Assembly: GCA_910584495.1 (NCBI GenBank)
Contig: CAJUAR010000026.1
Location: 1 to 34,620, forward strand
Direction of reading: 5' to 3'
DNA from: an uncultured Muribaculaceae bacterium
GTDB lineage: Bacteria; Bacteroidota; Bacteroidia; Bacteroidales; Muribaculaceae
Length of the DNA stretch: 34,620 nucleotides
Part shown: positions 17,210 to 25,619 of the stretch, one piece after another
Layout: the number at the start of each line of letters is the position of its first letter
How positions within the stretch are numbered: position 1 is the stretch's first letter
Notes under the pieces: model-generated
What the model saw: only the letters and a program-made list of their open reading frames with translations
What the model was told of the DNA's origin: nothing
Database searches by the model: none
Translations under genes and position numbers: made by a program

Positions 17210-18490
17210 ATGGAAAAAGATACAGCGATTTTCGACCTCATCAACGCCGAATACCGTCGTCAGTCCGATGGCATCGAACTTATAGCTTCGGAAAACTATG
17301 TGAGCGACGAAGTGCTCGCTGCTATGGGTTCATGCCTAACCAACAAATATGCCGAAGGCTATCCCGGACGCAGATACTACGGCGGATGCGCTGTTGTCGA
17401 CCAAGTAGAAAGCCTTGCCATTGAGCGTGTTAAAGAACTTTTTGGCGCAGAATATGCCAATGTACAACCACATTCGGGCGCACAGGCCAACATGGCTGTG
17501 TTTATGGCTTGTCTCAAACCCGGCGATAAATTCATGGGGCTCAACCTCAGTCACGGCGGACACCTGAGCCACGGAAGCCCCGTCAATTTTTCCGGTCTCG
17601 TTTTTCAGGCTCTTGAATATAATGTCGATGCCGAAACCGGCCTTGTGGACTACGACCAAATGGAAGAAACTGCTCTGCGCGAACGCCCCAAACTGATTAT
17701 TGGCGGTGCCAGTGCTTATACCCGCGAATGGAACTATGCACGCATGCGCAGTATTGCCGACAAAATTGGCGCAATCTTCATGGTTGACATGGCACACCCT
17801 GCAGGTCTCATAGCTGCCGGTCTGCTCGACAACCCAATCAAATACGCCCACATTGTCACTTCGACTACTCACAAAACTCTCCGCGGTCCGCGTGGCGGCA
17901 TCATCCTCATGGGCAAGGACTTCGAAAATCCGTGGGGAAAGAAAACTCCCAAGGGAGAAATCCGCATGATGTCGTCGCTTCTCGATTCGGCTGTGTTCCC
18001 GGGTACTCAAGGCGGACCGCTCGAACATGTTATCGCGGCCAAAGCTGTTGCTTTCCACGAAGCTCTTCAGCCCTCGTGGAAAACCTACCAGCTACAGGTG
18101 CGTGACAATGCCCGCACTCTTGCCGAAGCTCTTGCAAAAATGGACTACAAAATCGTTTCCGGTGGCACCGACAACCATTGCATTCTCATCGACTTGCGCA
18201 CCAAGTTCCCTGAACTCACCGGCAAACTGGCCGAACGTGTGCTTGTTGCAGCCGATATTACGGCCAACAAGAATATGGTGCCTTTCGACAGCCGTTCGCC
18301 CTTCTTGACCAGCGGCATTCGTCTGGGAACTCCTGCCGTCACCACACGCGGCCTTAAAACCGAACAGATGCCTGTCATTGCACAACTCATCGACCGCGTG
18401 CTTTGCGCTCCCGAGGATGATGCCGTTATTGCACAAGTTCGCAAAGAGGTCAACAAAATGATGTCGGCCTATCCTTTATTTGCATGGTAA
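17210..18490 (+). CDS. glyA: Serine hydroxymethyltransferase
   Basis: GlyA converts serine and tetrahydrofolate to glycine and 5,10-methylene-tetrahydrofolate in the cytoplasm, feeding purine, thymidylate and methionine synthesis. The 426-residue protein has the expected YAEGYPGRRYYGG substrate loop, VDMAHPAGL with the PLP-contacting Asp and His, and PLP lysine K222 in TSTTHKTLRGPRGG. The length is typical. It is 37 nt from the flavin reductase gene and overlaps ispD by 7 nt, so it is probably part of a longer transcript. The serine genes serC-serA lie further right. Confidence 0.97.
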   Translation: MEKDTAIFDLINAEYRRQSDGIELIASENYVSDEVLAAMGSCLTNKYAEGYPGRRYYGGCAVVDQVESLAIERVKELFGAEYANVQPHSGAQANMAVFMACLKPGDKFMGLNLSHGGHLSHGSPVNFSGLVFQALEYNVDAETGLVDYDQMEETALRERPKLIIGGASAYTREWNYARMRSIADKIGAIFMVDMAHPAGLIAAGLLDNPIKYAHIVTSTTHKTLRGPRGGIILMGKDFENPWGKKTPKGEIRMMSSLLDSAVFPGTQGGPLEHVIAAKAVAFHEALQPSWKTYQLQVRDNARTLAEALAKMDYKIVSGGTDNHCILIDLRTKFPELTGKLAERVLVAADITANKNMVPFDSRSPFLTSGIRLGTPAVTTRGLKTEQMPVIAQLIDRVLCAPEDDAVIAQVRKEVNKMMSAYPLFAW

Positions 18491-19203
18491 AGGAAGCCCC
18501 TGCTTCGTCGCCTGTTTTTGCGATTGTCGTTGCCGCAGGCAGCGGCAGTCGTTGCGGCGGCGATGTCCCAAAGCAATTCCAGCTCCTTGCCGGCAAACCT
18601 GTGGTGATGCATGCTATTGAACGCTTGCGCAAACTCAGGAATTTTGCCGGCACGGTGCTCGTGCTCAATCCCTCACATTTTCAACTGTGGGATGAACTGT
18701 GCAAAGAATACAAATTCGAATCACCGCGCCGTGTCGCAGGTGGCGACAGTCGCTCACAATCGGTACGTAATGCTCTCGATGCACTGCCGGAGGAAGCAAA
18801 CACCGAAACAGCCATTGTGCTCGTCCACGATGGAGCTCGTCCGCTCGTCGATGTCGAGGCTGTTACCAATAATATTCTGTCCACTATACGCCAGTCCGGG
18901 GTGGAATGTGTAATACCTTGCCGCCCGGTAACCGATACGTTGATGACCTCAGACTATGCCGATGCTCAACCTGTCGACCGCAGCCGATTTGTGGCCGTTC
19001 AGACACCTCAGGCTTTCCGTGGCTCATCAATCATCGAAGCATATCGTGCCATGCCACTCAGCGCCTCATTGACCGATGATGCTTCGGTAGCCGCAACTTA
19101 TGCCGGAGCAAAAATACACCTTGCAGAAGGAAGTCCGCAAACAATCAAAATCACCTACCCCACCGACTTGGCTCTTGCCGAAACACTACTGAACCAAGGA
19201 TAG
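18484..19203 (+). CDS. ispD: 2-C-methyl-D-erythritol 4-phosphate cytidylyltransferase
   Basis: IspD couples methylerythritol phosphate to CTP in the MEP isoprenoid pathway, which supplies precursors for the menaquinone side chain made by MenA. The 239-residue protein has the nucleotide-binding motif AAGSGSRCGGDVPKQF near the N-terminus; Cys stands where most relatives have Met. VLVHDGARPLV and the C-terminal IKITYPTDLALAE are characteristic. The start ATG 18484 overlaps the end of glyA by 7 nt. recG begins 7 nt after the stop. Confidence 0.93.
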   Translation: MVKEAPASSPVFAIVVAAGSGSRCGGDVPKQFQLLAGKPVVMHAIERLRKLRNFAGTVLVLNPSHFQLWDELCKEYKFESPRRVAGGDSRSQSVRNALDALPEEANTETAIVLVHDGARPLVDVEAVTNNILSTIRQSGVECVIPCRPVTDTLMTSDYADAQPVDRSRFVAVQTPQAFRGSSIIEAYRAMPLSASLTDDASVAATYAGAKIHLAEGSPQTIKITYPTDLALAETLLNQG

Positions 19204-19210
19204 TGCATCT

Positions 19211-21316
19211 ATGCTCTCGCTGCGCAACTACGATGTGAAATTTGTGAAGGGCATAGGCCCTTCACGTGCCGAAATACTGGCCAAAGAGCTGGGCATACGC
19301 ACGGCCTATGACTTGTTGCGGCACTTTCCGGCCTCGTATATCGACCGCTCGCGGACCTACAACATCCGCAGTCTTCAACAATCTGAAGCCAACGACTTTG
19401 TCTCTGTACAGCTACGTGGGCGTTTTGTGAGTTTCAATACTGTTGGCGAGGGGGCAAAAATGCGTTTGGTTGGCCTTTTCTCCGATGGCACGGCAACTTT
19501 GGAATGTGTCTGGTTCAGAGCTTTGCGCAACATTCGTTCGCAACTGCGTGCCGGCGAGGAATATGTGCTTTTTGGCAAGCCTTCGCGTTTCAACGGCCAG
19601 TTGCAGATGACTCATCCCGAAGTTGACACACCACGAGCGGCTGAAGAAAGCGGTGGTGTGAGGGCTGTCTATCCGCTGACAGACAATTTGCGCAAACGAA
19701 ATATCGGAAGCCGGTTGTTGCATTCGGTAATTCTTTCTTTTCTAAAATCTTTGAGGCACAAGCTCACCGACCCGCTGCCGCCATCCACGCTCTCATCGTT
19801 AGGACTGATGGAACTTGACACTGCCATACGCACCATTCACCAGCCATCCGATTCGCAATCGCTCCAAAAAGCCAGGGAACGCCTCAAATTCGAGGAGCTT
19901 TTCTACATCCAGGTGGATATGTTGAGGAGGTCTCGCAAACGGAAGGACGAAATTCAAGGTTGTCTGATGCCTCATATTGGACAATGGTTCAATAATTTCT
20001 ACTACCAATGTCTACCCTTTCCTCTAACAGGAGCTCAGAAACGCGTTATTAAAGAAATCCGTGCCGATATTATAAGCGGACGACAGATGAATCGCCTGGT
20101 ACAGGGCGATGTAGGATCGGGCAAAACGCTGGTAGCTCTTGTTGCCATGCTTTTAGCCGTAGACAACGGCTATCAAGCATGCCTCATGGCCCCCACCGAA
20201 ATCCTTGCTACACAGCACTGGCAGACCATCAACGATATGACTGCAAAAATCGGCCTGCGCGTCGAATTGCTCACCGGTTCGACTAAAGCCAAACAGCGGC
20301 GAGTTATAGACGAAGGTCTGCGCGATGGAACGATACACATTCTCGTGGGCACTCATGCCCTTATCGAGGACCGTGTTGAATTTGCTCGTCTTGGACTTGC
20401 TGTTGTCGACGAGCAGCATCGTTTCGGGGTTGCGCAACGTGCTCGTCTGTGGTCGAAAAGCATTATTCCGCCTCACATATTAGTGATGACTGCGACACCT
20501 ATCCCCCGCACCCTTGCAATGACAGTCTACGGCGACCTTGATGTGTCTGTTATTGACGAACTACCTCCGGGACGTAAGCCGGTTGTCACTCTGCTGCGCT
20601 ACGACAATGCGCGAGGTTCAGTAGTGCAGTCTGTCAAAAAGCAGCTTGAACAAGGTCACCAAGTCTATATTGTCTATCCCCTTGTTGAGGAAAACGAAAA
20701 GCTCGACCTTCGCAGTGTGGAGGAAGGTTTCGAGACTGCGCAAAGCATCTATGCTCCATACAAAGTTGCAATGGTGCATGGCCGCATGAAACCAACTGAA
20801 AAAGACGCTCAAATGTCGCTTTTTGTTTCTGGACAAGCCTCTGTGCTTGTTGCCACAACTGTTATAGAAGTTGGTGTCAACGTTCCTTCGGCCACAACAA
20901 TGATTATTGAAAATGCCGAGCGTTTCGGACTTTCGCAGCTTCACCAGCTGCGTGGGCGCGTGGGACGAGGTGCCGACCGTAGCTATTGCATTTTGATGAC
21001 CAAATATCAGATAGCAGCCGAAACACGTAAGCGCCTCGAACTGATGACTTCAACCACAGATGGTTTTGTCATTGCCGAAGCCGATATGAGCATGCGCGGC
21101 CCGGGCGACATCGAAGGAACTATGCAGAGCGGCTTGCCTTTTGATCTCAAAATAGCCAATCTGGCCCAAGACGGACAAATTATTCAGCTGGCACGTAGAG
21201 CTTCTGAAACACTTCTCGATGCCGACCCCGACCTATCTATGCCGGAAAATGCACGTTTTGCGCAGGCCCTGAAGCTTATCTCCAACCGCACTGTCGACTG
21301 GAGCCAAATCAGCTGA
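19211..21316 (+). CDS. recG: ATP-dependent DNA helicase RecG
   Basis: RecG reverses stalled replication forks and processes branched DNA such as Holliday junctions. The 701-residue protein has the N-terminal wedge/OB domain (about residues 1-200) and a superfamily 2 helicase core: Walker A GDVGSGKT at 299-306, DEQH at 400-403 (DEQHRFGV), TATPIPRT, and motif VI QLRGRVGRG. The C-terminal region is short but complete in form. It follows ispD by 7 nt and ends 6 nt before the converging nadE stop, with no terminator between them. Confidence 0.96.
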   Translation: MLSLRNYDVKFVKGIGPSRAEILAKELGIRTAYDLLRHFPASYIDRSRTYNIRSLQQSEANDFVSVQLRGRFVSFNTVGEGAKMRLVGLFSDGTATLECVWFRALRNIRSQLRAGEEYVLFGKPSRFNGQLQMTHPEVDTPRAAEESGGVRAVYPLTDNLRKRNIGSRLLHSVILSFLKSLRHKLTDPLPPSTLSSLGLMELDTAIRTIHQPSDSQSLQKARERLKFEELFYIQVDMLRRSRKRKDEIQGCLMPHIGQWFNNFYYQCLPFPLTGAQKRVIKEIRADIISGRQMNRLVQGDVGSGKTLVALVAMLLAVDNGYQACLMAPTEILATQHWQTINDMTAKIGLRVELLTGSTKAKQRRVIDEGLRDGTIHILVGTHALIEDRVEFARLGLAVVDEQHRFGVAQRARLWSKSIIPPHILVMTATPIPRTLAMTVYGDLDVSVIDELPPGRKPVVTLLRYDNARGSVVQSVKKQLEQGHQVYIVYPLVEENEKLDLRSVEEGFETAQSIYAPYKVAMVHGRMKPTEKDAQMSLFVSGQASVLVATTVIEVGVNVPSATTMIIENAERFGLSQLHQLRGRVGRGADRSYCILMTKYQIAAETRKRLELMTSTTDGFVIAEADMSMRGPGDIEGTMQSGLPFDLKIANLAQDGQIIQLARRASETLLDADPDLSMPENARFAQALKLISNRTVDWSQIS

Positions 21317-21322
21317 TTGTGC

Positions 21323-23257
21323 TCAGAGTGTTTCTAATTCTTTGAGCCACAAAGCCGAAGAGGCATCGGACGGCATACGCCAATCGCCGCGTGGCGACAA
21401 ACATACGCTGCCAACCTTGGGTCCATCCGGAAGGCATGAACGTTTGAACTGCTGGTTGAAGAAGCGGCGGAAAAACGTTTTCTCCCATTTGAGAATGGTG
21501 GCATCATCATAAATACCTTTAAACGCCGTTTGGGCAAGCAGATAGATGCGTCCGGGCGAAAAACCATAGCGAAGCACATAGTAGAGGAAGAAATCGTGAA
21601 GTTCGTATGGTCCTACAAGATCCTCCGTTTTCTGCTTGATAGTGCCGTCGGCCGCTGCCGGTATCAGCTCGGGGCTGATGGGTGTATCAATAATGTCGAG
21701 CAATGCAAGGCGTTCGTCTTCGTTGCTTGTTATTTCGGCAAAATATTCTGTGAGATAGCGCACGAGAGTTTTGGGAACTCCGGTGTTGACACCGTACATC
21801 GACATGTGATCGCCATTGTAGGTGGCCCAGCCGAGTGCAAGTTCCGAAAGGTCGCCGGTGCCTAATACCATGCCTTCAACCTGGTTTGCTACATCCATCA
21901 ATATCTGGGTCCGCTCGCGGGCCTGGCTGTTCTCGTATGTTACATCGGTCTCCTCCGGATTGTGGCCAATATCAGCAAAATGTTGGTTTACAGCTTTGGC
22001 TATTGAAATTTCGCGCTGCTCCGCACCAAGAGCTGTCATCAAAGCCACTGCATTGTTGTGTGTGCGGCCGGTGGTGCCGAAACCGGGCATTGTGATTCCA
22101 ACAATGCCCTTGCGGTCAAGACCAAGACGGTCGAAAGCTCGTGTGGCTATCAGCAAGGCAAGCGTAGAGTCGAGACCGCCGGAAATGCCAACAACCAACC
22201 TTCGGCAATGGGTGGCATCAAGTCGTTTGGCCAATCCGGCAGCCTGAATATTTAAAATTTCTTCGCACCGCGCCATGCGTCGTTCTTTGTCGGCAGGGAC
22301 AAAAGGATGCGGATCTACAGTGCGGCACAATTCCCAATCCTTTAGCTGGAAAGTATTTGAGGCCGAACTTACAAGTCTCAGTTCTGTTGGGTTCCATGTG
22401 CGACAATCGGCAAACGAACCGTTGTGCATACGGTCGCGGCGCAGAGCCTCGACATCGACATCGGCGTAAACAAGCTGATTGCCTGTTTTCCAACGTTCGT
22501 TGACAGAGAGCATCTTACCATTTTCACAAACCATGAGTTTGGCATCGAACACAAGGTCGGTCGACGATTCGCCAAAACCGGCCGAGGCATAGGCGTAGGC
22601 GGCAACACAGCGAGCCGACTGTTGTTTAACCAGTTCGGTAAGATATTGATATTTCCCAATCAGGTCGTCGCTTGCTGATAAATTTACAAGTACTTCGGCC
22701 CCGGCTACGGCGAGTCTGGAGCTCGGTGGGATCGGTGTCCATAAGTCTTCGCAAATTTCAGCCCCTACGATTACCCCTTGATGTTCAATGACTATATCGT
22801 TACCAAAAGGCACTTCGTCGCCGCAAAGATTAACTATTGGCAAAGTGACAGTATTGCCCGATTGAAACCAACGTTTTTCGTAGAACTCGTTGTAGTTGGG
22901 TAGATATGTTTTAGGAATAACGGCAACTATACGTCCTTCGCACACGGCAATTGCGCAATTGAAGAGCAGTCCATCGTTGAGCATAGGCATCCCTATAAAT
23001 GTAAGCATGCCCGGCAATGATTCCGAAAATGCAAGAAGGTCGGCCAATGCCGCAAGAGCACCGTCCAACAGCATCCTGTTGTGGAAAAGGTCTGCGCAGG
23101 TATAAGCTGTAATGCTCAATTCGGGAAAAACAAGCACATCTACTAAATGGTCGTGCGCTTGCTGCATCAATTCTTTGATATTCTTGGCATTATTTGCCGT
23201 ATCAGCAACAGTCACCACCGGTGCTGCTGCCCCTATGCGAAGAAATCCGTGTTTCAT
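21323..23257 (-). CDS. nadE: Glutamine-dependent NAD+ synthetase
   Basis: This 644-residue enzyme amidates nicotinic acid adenine dinucleotide to NAD+ using glutamine. The N-terminal nitrilase-type amidohydrolase domain has the catalytic triad E45 (FPELS), K115 (IPKTYLP) and C168 (GAEICEDLW). The C-terminal synthetase domain has the pyrophosphatase loop SGGLDS at 358-363. Two domains in one chain mark the glutamine-hydrolysing form. The gene converges on recG with a 6-nt gap. A TATCTTTG box ends 5 nt before the ATG, so the transcript may be nearly leaderless. Confidence 0.96.
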   Translation of the reverse strand: MKHGFLRIGAAAPVVTVADTANNAKNIKELMQQAHDHLVDVLVFPELSITAYTCADLFHNRMLLDGALAALADLLAFSESLPGMLTFIGMPMLNDGLLFNCAIAVCEGRIVAVIPKTYLPNYNEFYEKRWFQSGNTVTLPIVNLCGDEVPFGNDIVIEHQGVIVGAEICEDLWTPIPPSSRLAVAGAEVLVNLSASDDLIGKYQYLTELVKQQSARCVAAYAYASAGFGESSTDLVFDAKLMVCENGKMLSVNERWKTGNQLVYADVDVEALRRDRMHNGSFADCRTWNPTELRLVSSASNTFQLKDWELCRTVDPHPFVPADKERRMARCEEILNIQAAGLAKRLDATHCRRLVVGISGGLDSTLALLIATRAFDRLGLDRKGIVGITMPGFGTTGRTHNNAVALMTALGAEQREISIAKAVNQHFADIGHNPEETDVTYENSQARERTQILMDVANQVEGMVLGTGDLSELALGWATYNGDHMSMYGVNTGVPKTLVRYLTEYFAEITSNEDERLALLDIIDTPISPELIPAAADGTIKQKTEDLVGPYELHDFFLYYVLRYGFSPGRIYLLAQTAFKGIYDDATILKWEKTFFRRFFNQQFKRSCLPDGPKVGSVCLSPRGDWRMPSDASSALWLKELETL

Positions 23258-23262
23258 GACGA

Positions 23263-23296
23263 CAAAGATAGCAAAAAATCGGCATAAAAAAACAAT
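23263..23296 (-). promoter_or_regulatory. nadE promoter
   Basis: On the minus strand ATTG (23293-23296) and TATCTTTG (23263-23270) are separated by 22 bp. The -7 box ends 5 nt before the ATG at 23257. The -33 box sits in the descending arm of the upstream gene's terminator. Confidence 0.6.
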
Positions 23297-23325
23297 CGCT
23301 TGAAGGAAAATCCTTCGGGCGATTG
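23285..23325 (-). terminator. Terminator of the small lipoprotein gene
   Basis: CAATCGC (23293-23299) pairs with GCGATTG (23319-23325), and inside it GAAGGA (23302-23307) pairs with TCCTTC (23311-23316). On the minus strand the hairpin is followed by a run of seven T residues. It is a good Rho-independent terminator 22 nt after the lipoprotein stop. Confidence 0.88.
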
Positions 23326-23347
23326 TGTCAGTTTGTGTTAGTGCTAT

Positions 23348-23557
23348 TTATTTAGCAGCTTCGGGAGCAGCTTCTACTACTTCACCTTCAACAGCTACGG
23401 CTGCGCTGTCGGGAGCTATGCTGTCAACAGTAGCAGCTACTACTTCTTCAACAGCTACGGGTTCGGTGGTTTCGGCTTCCTGAGCGGCTTCTTTGTTGCC
23501 ACAAGCGAAGAAAGACATGCTGGCAGCTACGGCGAGCATCAATACTAACTTTTTCAT
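23348..23557 (-). CDS. Small acidic Ala/Glu/Val-rich lipoprotein
   Basis: The 69-residue protein starts with a lipoprotein signal (MKKLVLMLAVAASMSFFAC, lipid-attachment Cys at 19). The mature part of about 51 residues is almost entirely Ala, Glu, Val, Thr and Pro with only two Lys, so it is strongly acidic and probably unstructured. Similar short acidic lipoproteins occur widely in Bacteroidetes without known function. It has its own -7 box and terminator, so it is an independent unit and may be highly expressed. A 14-bp DNA repeat (TTCAACAGCTACGG) appears twice inside the gene. Confidence 0.8.
   Translation of the reverse strand: MKKLVLMLAVAASMSFFACGNKEAAQEAETTEPVAVEEVVAATVDSIAPDSAAVAVEGEVVEAAPEAAK
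23387..23460. repeat. Direct repeat inside the small lipoprotein gene
   Basis: TTCAACAGCTACGG occurs at 23387-23400 and 23447-23460, exactly 60 bp apart and therefore in frame; the bases just before each copy (CTACTACTTC) are also shared. This suggests the low-complexity region grew by internal duplication. Confidence 0.7.
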
Positions 23558-23605
23558 TTTCGTTTTGATTTAGTAATAAAACAATTGTTCGATTCAAAAA
23601 CTGTG

Positions 23606-23613
23606 CAAAGGTA
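23606..23613 (-). promoter_or_regulatory. -7 box of the small lipoprotein gene
   Basis: The minus strand reads TACCTTTG, 48 nt before the ATG at 23557. The -33 region is a poor match (TTTCG about 19 bp upstream). The remaining stretch to 23720 is AT-rich and shows no gene. Confidence 0.5.
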
Positions 23614-23721
23614 AGCTTTCTTGTCGGAATACGAAAATTTTTGATGTTTAAAATTTATTAAAGTGGCAAACTTTTAACATTTCGTCCATCATAAGTCAAC
23701 TTTACCTTACATTTTGCTAAA

Positions 23722-23780
23722 AAAAAGAGGGCTCAAGGGCACGCTCGTCTCCTCATGCCGAGGATTGCGTCGCCTTGAGT
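23722..23780 (-). terminator. Terminator of the small membrane protein cluster
   Basis: CTCAAGG (23732-23738) pairs with CCTTGAG (23773-23779), with further pairing and an inner CCTC/GAGG hairpin. On the minus strand the structure is followed by a T-run (TCTTTTTTT, 23721-23729). It lies 22 nt after the GlsB-like stop. The long branched stem could also belong to a small RNA, but there is no independent sign of one. Confidence 0.7.
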
Positions 23781-23801
23781 CCAACTAATTTCATCGATTT
23801 T

Positions 23802-24116
23802 CTATTTGTCAAGACCTTCATCTTTGGTAAAATGTGCTACAAGAGCTCCTACAATCCAAAGCATAATACCGGCACTAAATATTGAGGCAAGAATAGATAT
23901 CAGGAACAATTGCATCGGAGTTTCGCCCAGGCTGCATATGGAGAAGTAGCCGCCGAGAAGTGCAAAAACTACACCTATAATTATATCAAACAACATAATT
24001 CTCCGTCCGCCAAGAACTCTCTGGGCTATCAAGGCTTCAAAAAGTCCGATCAGAAACCATACTATCCATACCAATATGCCGGCCTGGCCGGGTGCTACGT
24101 TCATTAAAGCTTCCAT
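23802..24116 (-). CDS. Small membrane protein, GlsB/YeaQ-like
   Basis: The 104-residue protein has three hydrophobic segments (about residues 12-32, 41-60 and 67-92) and a short charged tail (FTKDEGLDK). The pattern of a glycine-rich first helix, a central LLGGYFS turn and a third helix resembles the transglycosylase-associated GlsB/YeaQ/YmgE family of small stress-related inner-membrane proteins, but the match is by general shape. It is the last of three closely spaced minus-strand small genes, 15 nt after the 52-codon gene, and ends at a terminator. Confidence 0.65.
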   Translation of the reverse strand: MEALMNVAPGQAGILVWIVWFLIGLFEALIAQRVLGGRRIMLFDIIIGVVFALLGGYFSICSLGETPMQLFLISILASIFSAGIMLWIVGALVAHFTKDEGLDK

Positions 24117-24131
24117 AGTGCTTATGTTTTT

Positions 24132-24290
24132 TTAATTTACAATGTATGGAGCCAAAAAAGCGGCAACATCGGTGTTGCCAGTCAAATCGGCAAATGTGAG
24201 CCAAATGATGAGGAGTATAATCAAAAATATTGCTCCTATTGCCACCCATACGGTGGTGCTGTTTTTTCTTTTGCTGCGTGCTTGCGACAT
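24132..24290 (-). CDS. 52-residue single-pass membrane protein
   Basis: A complete small reading frame encodes a basic N-terminus (MSQARSKRKNSTT), one strong transmembrane helix (about residues 14-34, VWVAIGAIFLIILLIIW) and a short acidic C-terminal part ending FLAPYIVN. The positive-inside rule predicts the N-terminus in the cytoplasm. It lies 15 nt upstream of the GlsB-like gene and 23 nt after the 43-codon frame on the same strand, which supports translation as part of one unit. No family is recognised. Confidence 0.65.
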   Translation of the reverse strand: MSQARSKRKNSTTVWVAIGAIFLIILLIIWLTFADLTGNTDVAAFLAPYIVN

Positions 24291-24313
24291 TGCGGGTTGA
24301 TTTTAGTTGAAAC

Positions 24314-24445
24314 TCAAATTCTGTTTATTTTGGTTGTCGATTTCTGCAACCTCATATTATCAACAATCCTATCCGCCATATTGTTCGGTATGTTCAAATT
24401 CTGCGCAAATTTTTCCATTGAGTAATCGAGATTTTTTTTCATCAT
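24314..24445 (-). CDS. Possible 43-residue small protein
   Basis: This frame opens with two consecutive ATG codons and encodes a soluble, mixed-charge peptide (MMKKNLDYSMEKFAQN at the start, then NNMADRIVDN and a basic end). It has no transmembrane segment or signal. Position, strand and the 23-nt gap to the membrane protein gene make it a plausible first gene of the cluster. Its composition is protein-like, but at this length chance cannot be excluded. No promoter matching TAnnTTTG is found just upstream. It shares 24446-24541 with the divergent serC promoter region. Confidence 0.4.
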   Translation of the reverse strand: MMKKNLDYSMEKFAQNLNIPNNMADRIVDNMRLQKSTTKINRI

Positions 24446-24449
24446 TGTA

Positions 24450-24481
24450 CTTGCATATTCCGAAGGCAATTTATAAATTTG
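24450..24481 (+). promoter_or_regulatory. serC promoter
   Basis: CTTG at 24450-24453 and TAAATTTG at 24474-24481 are 20 bp apart. The -33 box is imperfect. Transcription would begin near 24487, about 55 nt before ATG 24542. The in-frame TTG at 24479 is inside the box and is not a start. Confidence 0.6.
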
Positions 24482-24541
24482 CATTGGCTATCGAAGCCTT
24501 GTTGGCTTCTGCAGCTACTCGTCAAACATAAAAGTCACATT

Positions 24542-25612
24542 ATGAAGAAACACAACTTCTATGCAGGCCCCTCCATTCTGAGTGAATTCACCATTCAGAA
24601 CACGGCTGATGCTATTCTAAACTTTGCCGACACCGGGCTGTCGATTCTTGAAATCTCTCACCGCAGCAAGCAATTCCAAGCCGTCATCGACGAAGCTTCT
24701 GCCTTGGTGAAAGAAATTCTCGATGTCCCTGCCGGGTTTGAAGTGCTTTGGCTTGGCGGCGGTGCCTCCATGCAGTTCTGCATGATTCCCTACAATCTCC
24801 TTGCAAAGAAAGCCGCCTATCTCGATACCGGCACATGGGCCTCTAACGCCATCAAAGAAGCTCGTCTTTTTGGCGATGTCGATGTTGTTGCTTCTTCTAA
24901 AGAAGAGGGCTATACTTTTATACCAAAAGGCTTCACAGTACCTGCCGATGTGGACTATTTCCACTACACAACTAACAACACAATCTACGGCACAGAAATA
25001 CGCACAGATCCCGATGTAGCCGTTCCTCTGGTTGCCGATATGAGCTCCGATATTTTCTCGCGCAAAATCGACTTCAGCAAATACAATGCTGTCTATGCCG
25101 GTGCTCAGAAGAATCTTGCCCCTGCCGGAGTCACTTTGGTGATTGTACGCGAAGATGCACTTGGACATATCGACCGTCCCATACCGACTATGCTCGACTA
25201 CCGCACCCACATCAAGAAAGGCTCGATGTTCAACACTCCTCCGGTTCTGCCAATCTACTCTGCCCTGCAGACATTGCGCTACTATAAACAGCTTGGCGGC
25301 ATTGAGGCGCTCGAACGTCGCGACATTGAAAAAGCAACCCTGCTCTACAATGCAATTGACGACAGCAAGATGTTCACCGGCACAGTAACCGACGCCGCCG
25401 ACCGTTCCATCATGAACGTATGCTTTGTTATGACCCCGGAATACAAGGAGCTCGAAAGTGCTTTTGTCGACTTCTGCTCAGCTCGCGGCATTGTTGGCAT
25501 CAAAGGTCACCGCTCGGTAGGCGGTTTCCGAGCCTCGCTCTACAACGCCCTGCCCATCCAAAGCGTTAAAGTGCTCATCGAAGCAATGCACGATTTTGAA
25601 GCCACTCATTGA
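24542..25612 (+). CDS. serC: Phosphoserine aminotransferase
   Basis: SerC transfers an amino group from glutamate to 3-phosphohydroxypyruvate, the second step of serine synthesis, and can act in the pyridoxal phosphate pathway. The 356-residue protein begins MKKHNFYAGPS, the family's usual opening, and has WLGGGASMQF at the cofactor phosphate site and the PLP lysine in AGAQKNLAPAGVT. The C-terminal GIVGIKGHRSVGGFRASLYNA block is diagnostic. ATG 24542 is chosen because the upstream in-frame TTG lies in the promoter. serA follows after 7 nt, so the two form an operon. Confidence 0.96.
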   Translation: MKKHNFYAGPSILSEFTIQNTADAILNFADTGLSILEISHRSKQFQAVIDEASALVKEILDVPAGFEVLWLGGGASMQFCMIPYNLLAKKAAYLDTGTWASNAIKEARLFGDVDVVASSKEEGYTFIPKGFTVPADVDYFHYTTNNTIYGTEIRTDPDVAVPLVADMSSDIFSRKIDFSKYNAVYAGAQKNLAPAGVTLVIVREDALGHIDRPIPTMLDYRTHIKKGSMFNTPPVLPIYSALQTLRYYKQLGGIEALERRDIEKATLLYNAIDDSKMFTGTVTDAADRSIMNVCFVMTPEYKELESAFVDFCSARGIVGIKGHRSVGGFRASLYNALPIQSVKVLIEAMHDFEATH

Positions 25613-25619
25613 ATAGACC

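Noticed and set aside
24037..24249. Minus-strand 70-codon frame across the 52-codon and GlsB-like genes
   Set aside because: It is out of frame with both, rich in His, Cys and Arg as shadow frames often are, and lacks the membrane helix seen in the other frame.
24307..24531. Plus-strand 74-codon frame before serC
   Set aside because: It runs through the serC promoter, overlaps the more plausible minus-strand small genes, has an odd Cys/Ser/Tyr-rich composition and no recognisable domain.
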